64,000 nucleotides of DNA from Cepaea nemoralis. Taxonomy: Eukaryota; Mollusca; Gastropoda; Stylommatophora; Helicidae. The notes under the pieces were generated by a model. It was given only the letters and a program-made list of their open reading frames with translations. It did no database searches and was not told the origin of the DNA. The stretch lies in NCBI GenBank assembly GCA_014155875.1, contig JACEFZ010017449.1, positions 875,001 to 939,000 on the forward strand. Reading direction: 5' to 3'. The position numbers were made by a program, and so were the translations under genes. Below are positions 23,403 to 37,453 of this stretch, piece by piece (the first letter of the stretch is position 1; every line of letters starts with the position of its first letter).

Positions 23403-25184
23403 TTAAGTGTAGCATTTCTTTCTGCAGGTCATCTTGTTGTTTTGCGTTTCTGACCTAGTTACCGCATTAGCCTGATTTGACAAGGTTTCTCTCCAGGCTT
23501 TTATTTCTTTAGCGGTGCAGTTTTTCAGTTGTGGTAGGCACCCTATTATCAGATCCGTACACGGGTTATGCAAGATGGCGCACGTAAATGTGTCTGACAA
23601 GAAAGGAGTGTCTATACGAGCTTTTGCTAGCGGGTATTTCTCTATGTTGCCTGAAAAGGTTCGGCACTTTACAAACCCGCCTGTATAGTCTTCTGGCTTA
23701 GCCAATTCCTTCCTAAGACCGATCAAGGTACTCCCGCTATCGATCAAACATTGGCAAGGCTTATCATTGACGATTCCGTCATGGAATACTAGTTTGCCTC
23801 TGGAGGCAATGGCTGAGTTCGCGTTTTCACTAGAACACGGTACTGTGTGCCCGCATTTCAGCACTCCGTTTTCATGAAACTGGTGACATGTTACACATTG
23901 ATCGAAATTTAGCACATCAATTGCTGCTACAACATTCTCTCCATATGGTAACCTTTCTTCACTCTCACATTCATCCTCACTTCCACTCTCAGAAGAAGTA
24001 TCAACAAGTACAGCATTACTGGCTCTCAATCTCTGACGTCCAACACATCTGCTACTATAGTGACCAAATGCCCGGCAAAAGAAGCATTTAACAGCACGTC
24101 TGTACGTGTTTCTTTTGCTCTCTTGCTTTTTTATCATCATCTCTAAGTGAGATGGATATGCTGGGTTTTTGTCACACATAGAAAAACTATCATGGAAAAA
24201 ATTGCAATATGGACATTGCGGTGGCTTTGTTTTCTGTTTATCTTTCATCCTAAATGGTTTTTGAGGTTTGCTTTTGGCGAAAGCCACTATTTCACTATCT
24301 TCTACAGTTGATTTAAATATATCCCTGTTTGAAGAAAAATATGCTGATCCCCGTTTCTCTAGCTGTTCTAAAGATTCTACATCAGCTTGCTGTAAAAACT
24401 TGGCAAAGGGAGTTGGGACAGTCGAGATAATCTTGTCCATTATCATTAGGTCCCTCAGCTTTTCAAAACTCTTATTTACCTTTGCAGCATTCAGCCACTT
24501 ACTGTATAAACTCTGTACGTTAGAGATATAATCAATGAACGTTTCATTATGTTTAGGTTTTAATTTAGAATACTGAATTTGGTAACCTGGGGCATCTAGC
24601 AAAAAATGTTGCATAATGCGTTGCCGGATGTAGTCATAATCATTTCTCAGCTCTTGGGGGATAGATTCTATCACTTTCAAAGGCTCCCCAGAGAGATTTT
24701 TCATATAGATCATGGCCCAATGTTCCCGTGGAATTTCCTGGAATTTTAGCTGGAATTCCACATTCTCAGTCCAGGCAGATATGGAGTCTCCTTGGCAAAA
24801 GGGTTTGAGTAGCCCTTTGTACTTGCTAAACTTATTCTCTTCTTCTTTACTCTTTAGTTTAGTTGTTGCTATATGTACGTGAGATTCTATTTCTAACTCC
24901 TTCATTTTCAACTGGGTTTGTGACTCAATCTCCAGTTGTTTTAACTTAGTTGTTTCTGCCAATTCCTTCAGTCTGGTGGCATCTGCTATTTCTTTCAGCT
25001 TCGTAGCTTCAGCTATTTCTGCTAAGTCTTTTTGATGGTGTCGTTCCTGTGCTCGTTCGTCTCTTTCACTTGCCGCTTTCTTATCTACGTATTCTCTGTA
25101 CTCGTTTTTGGCCCATTGTTTTAATTTATCTCCACTATATCCCAGGTCTTTACCTGCTTCTATACACTCTTTCAATGTTGACAT
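23403..25184 (-). CDS. Gag-protease polyprotein of the LTR element
   Basis: 593 codons without a break; start ATG at 25184 (MSTLKECIEAGKDL). Residues about 40-125: charged, Lys/Glu-rich, probably coiled coil with KLKE-type repeats. About 140-290: capsid-like region (EHWAMIYMKNLSGEPLKVIE, DYIRQRIMQHFLLDAPGYQI) resembling the SCAN fold, which is known to derive from Gmr1-like gag. About 321-334: CPYCNFFHDSFSMC. About 366-380: CFFCRAFGHYSSRC, a CCHC zinc knuckle. About 475-490: CQCLIDSGSTLIGL, the aspartic protease DSG site. The intact frame contrasts with the broken pol. A product, if made, would form virus-like particles in the cytoplasm of the host cell. Confidence 0.88.
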   Translation of the reverse strand: MSTLKECIEAGKDLGYSGDKLKQWAKNEYREYVDKKAASERDERAQERHHQKDLAEIAEATKLKEIADATRLKELAETTKLKQLEIESQTQLKMKELEIESHVHIATTKLKSKEEENKFSKYKGLLKPFCQGDSISAWTENVEFQLKFQEIPREHWAMIYMKNLSGEPLKVIESIPQELRNDYDYIRQRIMQHFLLDAPGYQIQYSKLKPKHNETFIDYISNVQSLYSKWLNAAKVNKSFEKLRDLMIMDKIISTVPTPFAKFLQQADVESLEQLEKRGSAYFSSNRDIFKSTVEDSEIVAFAKSKPQKPFRMKDKQKTKPPQCPYCNFFHDSFSMCDKNPAYPSHLEMMIKKQESKRNTYRRAVKCFFCRAFGHYSSRCVGRQRLRASNAVLVDTSSESGSEDECESEERLPYGENVVAAIDVLNFDQCVTCHQFHENGVLKCGHTVPCSSENANSAIASRGKLVFHDGIVNDKPCQCLIDSGSTLIGLRKELAKPEDYTGGFVKCRTFSGNIEKYPLAKARIDTPFLSDTFTCAILHNPCTDLIIGCLPQLKNCTAKEIKAWRETLSNQANAVTRSETQNNKMTCRKKCYT

Positions 25185-26018
25185 TGTTGTTAGTTAGTTT
25201 ACACGTTCACACACTCAAATCACAAAAATACAATTTCTATAATAATCTTAATTAATTACAGAATTCAAAATGAAGATGCTATTTTAGAGCATTTGTCAAA
25301 ACAATTTGGGTACTTATCTGAATACTTTCAGCTTTATCGGGTCTATCAGGAGTTGTTGACTTCTCTTTCTTATTTTGTCACGCTCTTCTCTCAGTTTCTT
25401 CTCTACATTCTGTTATATAGAGCAGCAACAATTAACACACACAAATTTACAAACATGTATGTTGATATTAATCACACTCAACAATATCTCTGTTTCTCCA
25501 AAACGAATGCTGAAATGCGAAGTTACTGTAATTATTTCTGTCTGTCGTTATGTCAATGTCGTCTTGTCTTCACTTGCTTGAGGCATCATCTGGAACATTC
25601 CTGTGAAACATATCAATCTTATTGTCTTTGTAATTACTATATTTCACAAACGTTCACTTCTTCTCACATGCCATTCTTTCTATCGTGAGCGCTCTTTGTT
25701 TTTCAATCTTTCCGTATCAGTCGCAAGTTCCCTCGTAATCTTACTACTCTTGTGATCCACTCGTTACTGATGACAAACAATCACACTTTTATGTTATATA
25801 TTTACCACTCTTGGTGCCAATGAAACACATTCTTGCTCATAGTTTCAAACACTTGCTGACATCACTATTGAACTTGATCATACGTTTGCATAATACTCTT
25901 GGTGTTACACTAGTGAAAAATTCAATCGACCACTCTTTATGTTGTTACACAAACACTCTGGCCATCGGTTCATAAATCATTCTTTCATCACTTTGCATTC
26001 TCGTCATAAGTTCATACA

Positions 26019-26117
26019 AATTCTGATACTACTCTTTCGTTCTTGTCATGGGTTCATAAGAACTTCTGACACCACTCTTTCGTTCTTGTCATGGGTTCAT
26101 TAGAACTTCTGACACCA
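26019..26117 (-). promoter_or_regulatory. tRNA-Leu-type primer binding site, tandemly repeated
   Basis: On the minus strand, 12 bases after the 5' LTR, is tggtgtcagaagt (26105-26117), complementary to the 3' end of animal tRNA-Leu including CCA. The same string recurs exactly 43 bases away (26062-26074) and in degraded form another 43 bases away (26019-26031), because the leader is a 43-base tandem repeat. Confidence 0.72.
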
Positions 26118-26129
26118 CTCATGGCCGCC

Positions 26130-26838
26130 TGTCAAGAACCTGGATTCACACAGGCATGCTGGCCACTTCATTCTTACCTTACGATCACAAACACGAGTGT
26201 ACAAATGGTATCCATAGTAATATTTATTTTCAGTAATTCTCTCACACAGTTTTCTATCAGGCGATAATGCCTACACAGATACATATATCACTCGCATCAA
26301 TCGCTCTCACAACTCAGATACATTCGCTCGCTATGTCTAACTATGTCCTTCCTAATCTACACAGTCGCTAGGGAAAATCACACATCTGAACGCTCCAACA
26401 GTCAAGTCCGGTCTGCCCTGAGTTTACAGGTCTCGCTACTCTTTGCCCCTCAATTCCCCGTGCGGTCAGCAGCACTGCGTGCTGGTCACTTGTCACGTAG
26501 TCTAGAGTCTAGTACTCGTTAACCTACAGTCGTACTATCGTTCAGTCTGTTTACGGGTAGTTCCCCGTGGTTAACGTCCCTTGTCCTATCCGGGTGGTAG
26601 ATTCCCGTTATGTCCTGGTTATGACACGTCTGTGTCCTAACTGTGTCCTGTCTTATAGCTGGTTGAAGGTCTACGTCCTTCTGCTGTCTCTATCTGTCTA
26701 TTCTCTGATAACAGTCCTTATCTATGTCCTGTCTCTCTCTATCTATTCTCTTATACAGGTCCTTATCTATGTCCTGTCTCTGTCCTTTCCTTACTTCTGT
26801 CGTTGTCCTACTTATCTCATTTACACAACACTTTGACA
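26130..26838 (-). repeat. 5' LTR (minus-strand element)
   Basis: 709 bases with the same ends as the other LTR. Differs by the 12-base insertion around cacgagtgtaca (about 26192) and about twenty substitutions. Confidence 0.92.
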
Positions 26839-26843
26839 GCCAC

Positions 26844-26900
26844 CAGCGTACAGCAAGCGCAAGCAGCCCATTAAGCTACGCAGCCACACAGACCGTCGTA
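26844..26900 (-). mobile_element. SINE-A tRNA-head remnant (far side of the LTR insertion)
   Basis: Continues the SINE interrupted at 19595 by the LTR element. Weakly tRNA-like; assigned mainly by position. Confidence 0.4.
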
Positions 26901-26912
26901 TGTATATACTTA

Positions 26913-28875
<1,963 letters not shown>

Positions 28876-28904
28876 GCAGTGTGGCAGCGGTATATATAGA
28901 ATAA

Positions 28905-29150
28905 ATAGTTCATTAGTTGCATATCCCTTACAGGTCATCAGTCATCCCCACAAATCTTTGCCTGTTCGTGATTTCTTTGCAAGTTTCCGTTCAGTAGTTT
29001 GCTATTGCTTTCTGGATGACCGGCATTCATACCTTTGTATATTAAACCAACGCAAGGCGGTCCGCTGCCAAATTTCCCCCAGCTGTGTTTTGAACGCGGT
29101 ATGCGGGAATATGAAATGCGTCCGTAACCGCTACGGCACAGACCCAGCAT
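28905..29150 (-). mobile_element. SINE-A copy
   Basis: On the plus strand this starts with the reversed 3' end (gcatatcccttacagg) and has the reversed body (gttcagtagtttgctattgc, tttctggatgaccggcattc) and a tRNA-like head (gtgttttgaacgcggtatgc, cgctacggcacagacccagc). The head end directly adjoins the 3 kb minisatellite. Confidence 0.78.
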
Positions 29151-29159
29151 ACCATAAAT

Positions 29160-32152
29160 AAAGATAGATAAATGCCACCGAGAGAGTGAGAGAGATAGAT
29201 AAATGCCACCGAGAGAGTGAGATAGATAGATAGATAAATGCCAATGAGAGAGTGAGATAGATAGATAGATAAATGCCACCGAGAGAGTGAGAGAGATAGA
29301 TAGATAAATGCCACCGAGAGAGTGAGAGAGAGATAGATAAATGCCACCGAGAGAGTGAGATAGATAGATAGATAAATGCCACCGAGAGAGTGAGATAGAT
29401 AGATAGATAAATGCCACCGAGAGAGTGAGAGATAGATAGATAAATGCCACCGAGAGAGTGAGAGAGATAGATAAATGCCACCGAGAGAGTGAGAGAGAGA
29501 TAGATAAATGCCACCGAGAGAGTGAGATAGATAGATAGATAGATAGATAAATGCCACCGAGAGAGTGAGAGAGATAGATAAATGCCACCGAGAGAGTGAG
29601 ATAGATAGATAGATAAATGCCACCGAGAGAGTGAGAGAGAGAGATAGATAAATGCCACCGAGAGAGTGAGATAGATAGATAGATAAATGCCACCGAGAGA
29701 GTGAGAGAGAGATAGATAAATGCCACCGAGAGAGTGAGATAGATAGATAGATAAATGCCACCGAGAGAGTGAGAGATAGATAGATAGATAAATGCCACCG
29801 AGAGAGTGAGAGAGATAGATAGATAAATGCCACCGAGAGAGTGAGAGAGAGATAGATAAATGCCACCGAGAGAGTGAGATAGATAGATAGATAAATGCCA
29901 CCGAGAGAGTGAGAGAGAGATAGATAAATGCCACCGAGAGAGTGAGAGAGATAGATAGATAAATGCCACCGAGAGAGTGAGAGAGAGATAGATAAATGCC
30001 ACCGAGAGAGTGAGAGAGAGATAGATAGATAAATGCCACCGAGAGAGTGAGATAGATAGATAAATGCCACCGAGAGAGTGAGAGATAGATAGATAAATGC
30101 CACCGAGAGAGTGAGATAGATAGATAGATAAATGCCACCGAGAGAGTGAGAGAGATAGATAAATGCCACCGAGAGAGTGAGATAGATAGATAAATGCCAC
30201 CGAGAGAGTGAGAGAGATAGATAGATAAATGCCACCGAGAGAGTGAGATAGATAGATAGATAAATGCCACCGAGAGAGTGAGAGAGAGATAGATAAATGC
30301 CACCGAGAGAGTGAGATAGATAGATAGATAAATGCCACCGAGAGAGTGAGAGAGAGATAGATAAATGCCACCGAGAGAGTGAGATAGATAGATAGATAAA
30401 TGCCACCGAGAGAGTGAGAGAGAGATAGATAAATGCCACCGAGAGAGTGAGATAGATAGATAGATAAATGCCACCGAGAGAGTGAGAGAGATAGATAAAT
30501 GCCACCGAGAGAGTGAGATAGATAGATAGATAAATGCCACCGAGAGAGTGAGATAGATAGATAGATAAATGTCACCGAGAGAGTGAGATAGATAGATAGA
30601 TATATGCCACCGAGAGAGTGAGAGATAGATAGATAAATGCCACCGAGAGAGTGAGAGAGATAGATAAATGCCACCGAGAGAGTGAGAGAGAGATAGATAA
30701 ATGCCACCGAGAGAGTGAGATAGATAGATAGATAAATGCCACCGAGAGAGTGAGAGAGATAGATAAATGCCACCGAGAGAGTGAGATAGATAGATAGATA
30801 AATGCCACCGAGAGAGTGAGAGAGAGATAGATAAATGCCACCGAGAGAGTGAGATAGATAGATAGATAAATGCCACCGAGAGAGTGAGAGAGAGATAGAT
30901 AAATGCCACCGAGAGAGTGAGATAGATAGATAGATAAATGCCACCGAGAGAGTGAGAGAGATAGATAGATAAATGCCACCGAGAGAGTGAGAGAGATAGA
31001 TAGATAAATGCCACCGAGAGAGTGAGAGAGAGATAGATAAATGCCACCGAGAGAGTGAGAGAGATAGATAGATAAATGCCACCGAGAGAGTGAGAGAGAT
31101 ATAGATAAATGCCACCGAGAGAGTGAGATAGATAGATAGATAAATGCCACCGAGAGAGTGAGAGATAGATAGATAAATGCCACCGAGAGAGTGAGAGATA
31201 GATAGATAAATGCCACCGAGAGAGTGAGAGAGATATAGATAAATGCCACCGAGAGAGTGAGAGAGATAGATAAATGGCCACCGAGAGAGTGAGAGAGGAT
31301 AGATAAATGCCACCGAGAGAGTGAGAGAGAGATAGATAATGCCACCGAGAGAGTGAGAGAGAGATAGATAAATGCCACCGAGAGAGTGAGAGAGATAAGA
31401 TAAATGCCACCGAGAGAGTGAGAGAGAGATAGATAAATGCCACCGAGAGAGTGAGAGAGAGATAGATAAATGCCACCGAGAGAGTGAGATAGATAGATAG
31501 ATAAATGCCACCGAGAGAGTGAGAGAGATAGATAAATGCCACCGAGAGAGTGAGATAGATAGATAGATACATGCCACCGAGAGAGTGAGATAGATAGATA
31601 GATAAATGCCACCGAGAGAGTGAGAGAGAGATAGATAAATGCCACCGAGAGAGTGAGATAGATAGATAGATAAATGCCACCGAGAGAGTGAGAGAGATAG
31701 ATAGATAAATGCCACCGAGAGAGTGAGAGAGATAGATAGATAAATGCCACCGAGAGAGTGAGAGAGATAGATAAATGCCACCGAGAGAGTGAGATAGATA
31801 GATAGATAAATGCCACCGAGAGAGTGAGAGAGATAGATAAATGCCACCGAGAGAGTGAGATAGATAGATAGATAAATGCCACCGAGAGAGTGGAGAGAGA
31901 TAGATAGATCAATGCCACCGAGAGAGTGAGAGAGATAGATAGATAAATGCCACCGAGAGAGTGAGAGAGATTAGATAAATGCCACCGAGAGAGTGAGAGA
32001 GATAGATAGATAAATGCCACCGAGAGAGTGAGAGAGAGATAGATAAATGCCACCGAGAGAGTGAGATAGATAGATAGATAAATGCCACCGAGAGAGTGAG
32101 ATAGATAGATAGATAAATGCCACCGAGAGAGTGAGAGAGATAGATAGTTATT
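29160..32152. repeat. 3 kb minisatellite, variable ~32-38-base unit
   Basis: Unit: gataaatgccaccgagagag, tgaga, then a variable number of GA and GATA. By eye roughly 85-90 units. Variation sits mostly in the GATA/GA part; a few units carry base changes (gccaatgag at 29231, gtcaccgag at 30570) or indels around 31270-31330. No stops occur in several minus-strand frames, which creates open frames of up to 969 codons (Leu/Ser/Ile-rich). These are artefacts. Confidence 0.95.
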
Positions 32153-32405
32153 TCCATTTGTGACTTACTTATTAACTTACCCTCGTAATCCGACCAAAGA
32201 CAAAGACTGTTCCAGACACTGGTAGTGGTTCTATAGACATCACTGCAGACTGACTGACTAGGCACTGAAGCTGAAAGTCTCACCTTGGTCATTAGTTCGT
32301 GGTTTGTTTTTCATTGACATACCTACAATCTGTGGAGAAAACCATCCTAACCATTCTAGGACTACCCTGCTTGTAGCTATGTGCTGTGCTGTCCTGTATA
32401 ATAGC
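32153..32405. other. No recognised feature
   Basis: Unique-looking sequence between the minisatellite and a short TTG run. Confidence 0.35.
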
Positions 32406-32480
32406 CTCATTGTTGTTGTTGTTGTCTTCTACGTTAGGCGTCGTGGGGAGAATCAAATGAAGTTCCAACACCTGTAACTA
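32406..32480 (-). mobile_element. LINE/SINE 3'-end fragment with CAA tail
   Basis: The reverse complement reads tgattctccccacgacgcct, aacgtagaag, then (ACA)n. The same 3' end is seen at about 58206-58260 (cctcctcacgacgcctaacg, gaagacaacaacaac), and the LINE end at 15035-15085 is similar (cctccccacgacgcttgacg). Confidence 0.55.
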
Positions 32481-32815
32481 GCGTCTGACCTTCAATTTCT
32501 TCTTTGTATTGAGGGCAGTATTGTCAAGGATCAAGTCAATTCCCTACCTGTTTGATAGGCAGGTCATTGGTTCCTCACTGACTTTCACTTCCTAATATAC
32601 TTCGCCACAGATTTGAAATATCTGCAGCGGGCTTGCACACATAGTTGGTTTCTGGGCTTAGGAAAGGAAAGGAGAACTCTGTAGTTATGTTTCTGTCGGG
32701 AAATGGTGCTTTCAGTACCGGGTCGAGAGAGGTCTCTACATCAAGACCACACAGATCCATGACGAACTGACCTCCATTGCATCACACTTGAGAGCTACGT
32801 CTCAGAGCCTTACAC
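32481..32815. other. No recognised feature
   Basis: Nothing identifiable; a 61-codon minus frame has no motif. Confidence 0.35.
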
Positions 32816-32819
32816 AGGA

Positions 32820-33725
32820 TGCACAGGAAATCAATCAACTAACCAGCCTAGCAACCAACAAAGTTATCAAATAACCAATCAACTAAGCAACTAAATAACC
32901 AAACAACCAAACATCCAACCAATGAACCAAACAGACAGCAAGCCAAATTACCAATCAAACTACTAAATAAATCTTACCAATCCAACCCATAAAGACAACC
33001 TATTAACCAAATCAAAGCACCTACCAAGCCCCAATTTCCAAAAAAATTCACACAAATAAACAAAAGAGTTTACCAAGCAACTAACCTACCAGTCAACCAC
33101 CCTAACCAATTAACTTTACCAGTCAAACGACACACAAACCAACTAACCAACCATAGTAAACACCGATCCAGCCCACCCAACGACGCAGCAACCTAACCAA
33201 CCAGACCAACCACCAAGAACGAATAAATCCAACCAAACAACCAACCCAACAACCAGTCCTACCGTACCTACCTACCTACCGTACTCTACCTAACCTACCA
33301 CACCTACTACCTACTTAAACCTTCGTACCTTCCTACCACCCCAACCTACTTATTCCCTGACCTCCCCTACATACCTAACCCACCTACCTACATACCTTAA
33401 TACCTCACCCACATACCCTACCAAAACATTCCTAACACTCAACCTATCCTACCTGCGTACCTACCTATTTGCCTTGCCTTCCAACTTACGACTATCTACC
33501 AACTACCTACCTACCTACCTACCTACCTTACCCACCTACCTACTACCTTACCTACCTATCCCTACTACCTACTATCTATCAACTAACTGCCTATCTACCT
33601 ACCTACCAACCACACTACCTAATTACTACATACTTATATACCTACCTACCTGCTTACCTACCCACCTGCCCACTTGCTTACCTACTGCCTACCCACCCAC
33701 CAACTTACCTACTTACCCCCTATAA
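32820..33725. repeat. Degenerate AACC then TACC tetranucleotide tract
   Basis: 32820-33260 is a heavily mutated AACC-type array; 33260-33725 is a TACC/CCTA-type array with many interruptions. An old version of the mosaic arrays elsewhere in the window. Confidence 0.85.
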
Positions 33726-33930
33726 ACCTCGGATTTAGAACTGGTGGTTGTGCAGTCTGAACTAATGGATGAGTATCAGAATGTAAGGAGTATCATATGA
33801 GAAAGAAGGGTGGTGACAAAGTGAACTGGTCAGCTAACAACGTTAGACCATGTCATACTATATGAAATAAATGGTTGTCTGTGTACAATCCTGCCGGGAT
33901 GTTTATCTGTATGTCAGTGAGACTGAAACA

Positions 33931-33932
33931 CC

Positions 33933-33971
<39 letters not shown>

Positions 33972-33976
33972 AGTGG

Positions 33977-34062
<86 letters not shown>
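33931..34062. repeat. TCTG tetranucleotide array
   Basis: About 33 units with one interruption (cagtgggtctg near 33970). Confidence 0.95.
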
Positions 34063-34069
34063 GAACTGA

Positions 34070-34556
34070 ATAATCTGTCGCCGATGCTAACAGACACTCA
34101 GATCTCAAAGTATTTAATTCCAACGCCTCAGACTTCTGAACAAAGACATTTCTTTCCCCCGAATTACCATATGACGTTTTGCAAACGGACTGAACCAGCA
34201 TTCTACAGTTAATGACATTTTACATCAACCAAAACTATCCTCAGTTTTGTGATTGCGTTTTTTTGTTTACAAATCCTTGTCGAAATCGTATACTTGTAAG
34301 TTTATCCTTTCTCTAATCCATTACGCCCTGACAGCACTTACGATTGCAATAGTACGCTAGGTTTTCTTGTTGTTCTTTTTTCAAATTTAGATTCTTTAAT
34401 GCCCAGGGACTCTTTGTGTGAATGTCTAACCTTCTTATGTAGTTTCTTTCTAGGTCAAAGTTTTCAATTGTTTCAATACAGGCCTAGATCCGTGTCCATT
34501 ATTGTCGTGCGCACTGCCAGAATCGGGGGTAATTTTAGACAGTGTGGCATGTGATC
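34070..34556. other. No recognised feature
   Basis: AT-rich; no gene or known repeat seen. Confidence 0.35.
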
Positions 34557-35692
34557 ATTTATATGTCTGCGTTTTTCTTTATGTTTCTATGCTGGTAATT
34601 CTCTTCTAGGTTGATGTTTCTTCATGTTTCTATGCTGGTAATTCTCTTCTAGGTTGATGTTTCTTCATGTTTCTATGCTGGTAATTCTCTTCTAGGCTGA
34701 TGTTCATTTATGTTTCTATGCTGGTAATTCTCTTGAAGATTGATGATTCTTTATGTTTTGTATGCTAGTAATTCTTATCCTAGGCTGATGTTTCTTTATG
34801 TTTCTATGCAAGTAATTCTCTTCTAGGCTGATGTTCATTTATGTTTCTATGCTGGTAATTCTCTTGAAGATTGATGATTCTTATGTTTTGTATGCTAGTA
34901 ATTCTTATCCTAGGCTGATGTTTCTTTATGTTTCTATGCAAGTAATTCTCTTCTAGGCTGATGTTTCTTCATGTTTCTATGCTGGTAATTCTCTTCTAGG
35001 TTGATGTTTCTTCATGTTTCTATGCTGGTAATTCTCTTCTAGGCTGATGTTTCTCATGTTTCTATGCTGTAATTCTCTTAGGCTGATGTTTCTTCATGTT
35101 TCTATGCTGGTAATTCTCTTCTAGGCTGATGTTTCTTCATGTTTCTATGCTGGTAATTCTCTTCTAGGCTGATGTTTCTTCATGTTTCTATGCTGGTAAT
35201 TCTCTTCTAGGCTGATGTTTCTTCATGTTTCTATGCTGGTAATTCTCTTCTAGGTTGATGTTTCTTTATGTTTCTATGCAGGTAATTCTCTTCTAGGCTG
35301 ATGTTTCTTCATGTTTCTATGCAAGTAATTCTCTTCTAGGCTGATGTTTCTTCATGTTTCTATGCAAGTAATTCTCTTCTAGGCTGATGTTTCTTCATGT
35401 TTCTATGCAAGTAATTCTCTTCTAGGCTGATGTTTCTTCATGTTTCTATGCAAGTAATTCTCTTCTAGGCTGATGTTTCTTCATGTTTCTATGCTGGTAA
35501 TTCTCTTCTAGGCTGATGTTTCTTCATGTTTCTATGCTGGTAATTCTCTGCTAGGCTGATGTTCATTTATGTTTCTATGCTGGTAATTCTCTTGAAGATT
35601 GATGATTCTTTATGTTTTGTATGCTAGTAATTCTTATCCTAGGCTGATGTTTCTTTATGTTTCTATGCTGCTAATTTTCTTCTAGTCTGATG
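34557..35692. repeat. ~43-base minisatellite
   Basis: About 26 units carrying tttctatgctggtaattctc and ttctaggctgatgtttcttc. Two variants (gctggtaatt and gcaagtaatt) occur in blocks, and a longer variant with cttgaagattgatgattctt recurs at about 34733, 34865 and 35590, showing higher-order duplication. Confidence 0.92.
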
Positions 35693-35752
35693 TTTGATTG
35701 TGCTTTGCATTTGGGTTAATTTGTTGTGCTTTTATACTTTCTTCTTAGTTGT

Positions 35753-36009
<257 letters not shown>

Positions 36010-36114
36010 TCGCATGTCGTCATGTGTTATTGTGGTCAATCTATCTCAGCATTTCACCTCAAACAAAACTGTTCCACTATTTGCACAGTTTGATAATTAC
36101 AGAAGCAACATTTC

Positions 36115-36715
36115 CCCTTTAACTATACCTGTTGTATGGACATTGTTTCCTCAACTATACCTGTTGTATGGACATTGCTTCCTCTCAACTATAACCTGTG
36201 TATGGACATTGTTTCCCTCAACTATACCTGTGTATGGACATTGTTTCGTCTCAACTATACCTGTGTATGGACATTGTTTCATCTCAACTATACCTGTGTA
36301 TGGACATTGTTTCCTCTTAACTATATCTATGTATGGACATTGTCTCCTGTCAACTATACTGTGTATGGACATTGTTTCCTGTCACTATACCTGTTTATGG
36401 TCATTGTTTCCCTCAACTATACCTGTTTATGGTCATTGTTTCCCTCAACTGATACCTGTGTATGGACATTGTTTCACTCAACTATACCTGTGTATGGACA
36501 TTGTTTCCCTCAACAATACCTGCTTATGAGCATTGTTTCCACCCTTCTATACCTGCTACTGGACATTATTTCCCTTAAAATATACCTGTGTTTGGACATT
36601 GTTTCCCTTCAAGTATACTTGCGTATGGACATTTTTCCCTTTCAACTATACATGTGTAATAACATTGTTTCCTTTCAACTATATCTGCGACTGCATTTTG
36701 TTTCCCAACAGTTTC
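36115..36715. repeat. ~31-base minisatellite
   Basis: About 19 imperfect units containing aactatacctgtgtatggac and attgtttcc. Divergence increases to the right. Confidence 0.9.
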
Positions 36716-36744
36716 ATTTGTTAACAGACTTTATACACTACACC

Positions 36745-36965
36745 GTCTTATTATTTCTCAGCTACATTCTCATTATTTCTCAACTTCACTGTCTCATTAT
36801 TTCTCAACTTCACTGTCTCATTATTTCCACTTCACTGTCTCATTATTTCTCAACAAAATACTCTGTCTCATTTTTATCTCAACACACTATACCGTCTCAT
36901 TATTTATGAACAAAATACAGTGTCCAAATATTTCTCAATAAAATACACTGTCCCATTACATCTCA
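36745..36965. repeat. ~25-base minisatellite
   Basis: Imperfect units around ctcattatttctcaacttca and ctgt, following the previous minisatellite. Confidence 0.8.
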
Positions 36966-37009
36966 GCAACCGCCATCTCACTGTATTTCCCCATCACAAA
37001 ACTTCCTCA

Positions 37010-37378
37010 TGTTTCTAAACAATTAGTTGTCATCATTGTTTTCCCTAGAACATCTAGCCTACTCGAAACCAAGGCGATCCCGCATCCCCTGGTGTATTTT
37101 AACATTCCTACACCCACCGAACTTCACCAGCGAAAACGACACTTTGTCACGGACGGGGTGAGCCTGACTCCCCGCTACCGTCACCGAGGTATACTTTCTC
37201 CCAGGCCTGGCATGCCCCGGATACTTTAAGATTGTTGACAGTTGTGATGTTGTCATAACGTGGGGAGTTATGTTGACACTCTCTGTTTGAAACAGTTGGT
37301 CTTTGAATCAGAAATCGATAGATAAATGAACTGAAAGCGGAAGTGTCATGCTTGTATATACTGATGCGCGAATGGCTC
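37010..37378. other. No recognised feature
   Basis: No gene or repeat identified. Confidence 0.3.
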
Positions 37379-37379
37379 G

Positions 37380-37452
<73 letters not shown>

Positions 37453-37453
37453 G
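37379..37453. repeat. TTG trinucleotide array
   Basis: About 25 units; poly-Leu and poly-Asn frames are artefacts. Confidence 0.92.

Larger units (their letters stand above)
19596..26838 (-). mobile_element. LTR retrotransposon, Ty3-related with Gmr1-like domain order
   Basis: 7243 bases on the minus strand. LTRs begin TGTCAA and end TTGACA, and a 5-base target duplication gccac flanks the element (19591-19595 and 26839-26843). Order in transcription: 5' LTR, primer site, gag with zinc knuckles, aspartic protease, integrase zinc finger, RT-connection/RNase H, purine tract, 3' LTR. The integrase fragment lies before RT, as known for Gmr1-like Ty3 elements and unlike ordinary Ty3/gypsy. The integrase core and most of RT are missing: non-autonomous. 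The two LTRs differ by roughly twenty bases and a 12-base indel (by eye), so it is not very recent. Confidence 0.9.

Noticed and set aside
29160..32152. CRISPR array
   Set aside because: Repeats are contiguous with no unique spacers, and the sequence is eukaryotic.
28938..32292. Open frames of 487-969 codons on the minus strand (Leu/Ser/Ile/Trp-rich)
   Set aside because: They lie within the 29160-32152 minisatellite, are open in several frames at once, and only reflect the absence of stop triplets in the unit.
32820..33725. Telomere-like repeats
   Set aside because: Units are AACC/TACC (period four), not TTAGGG or TTAGG.
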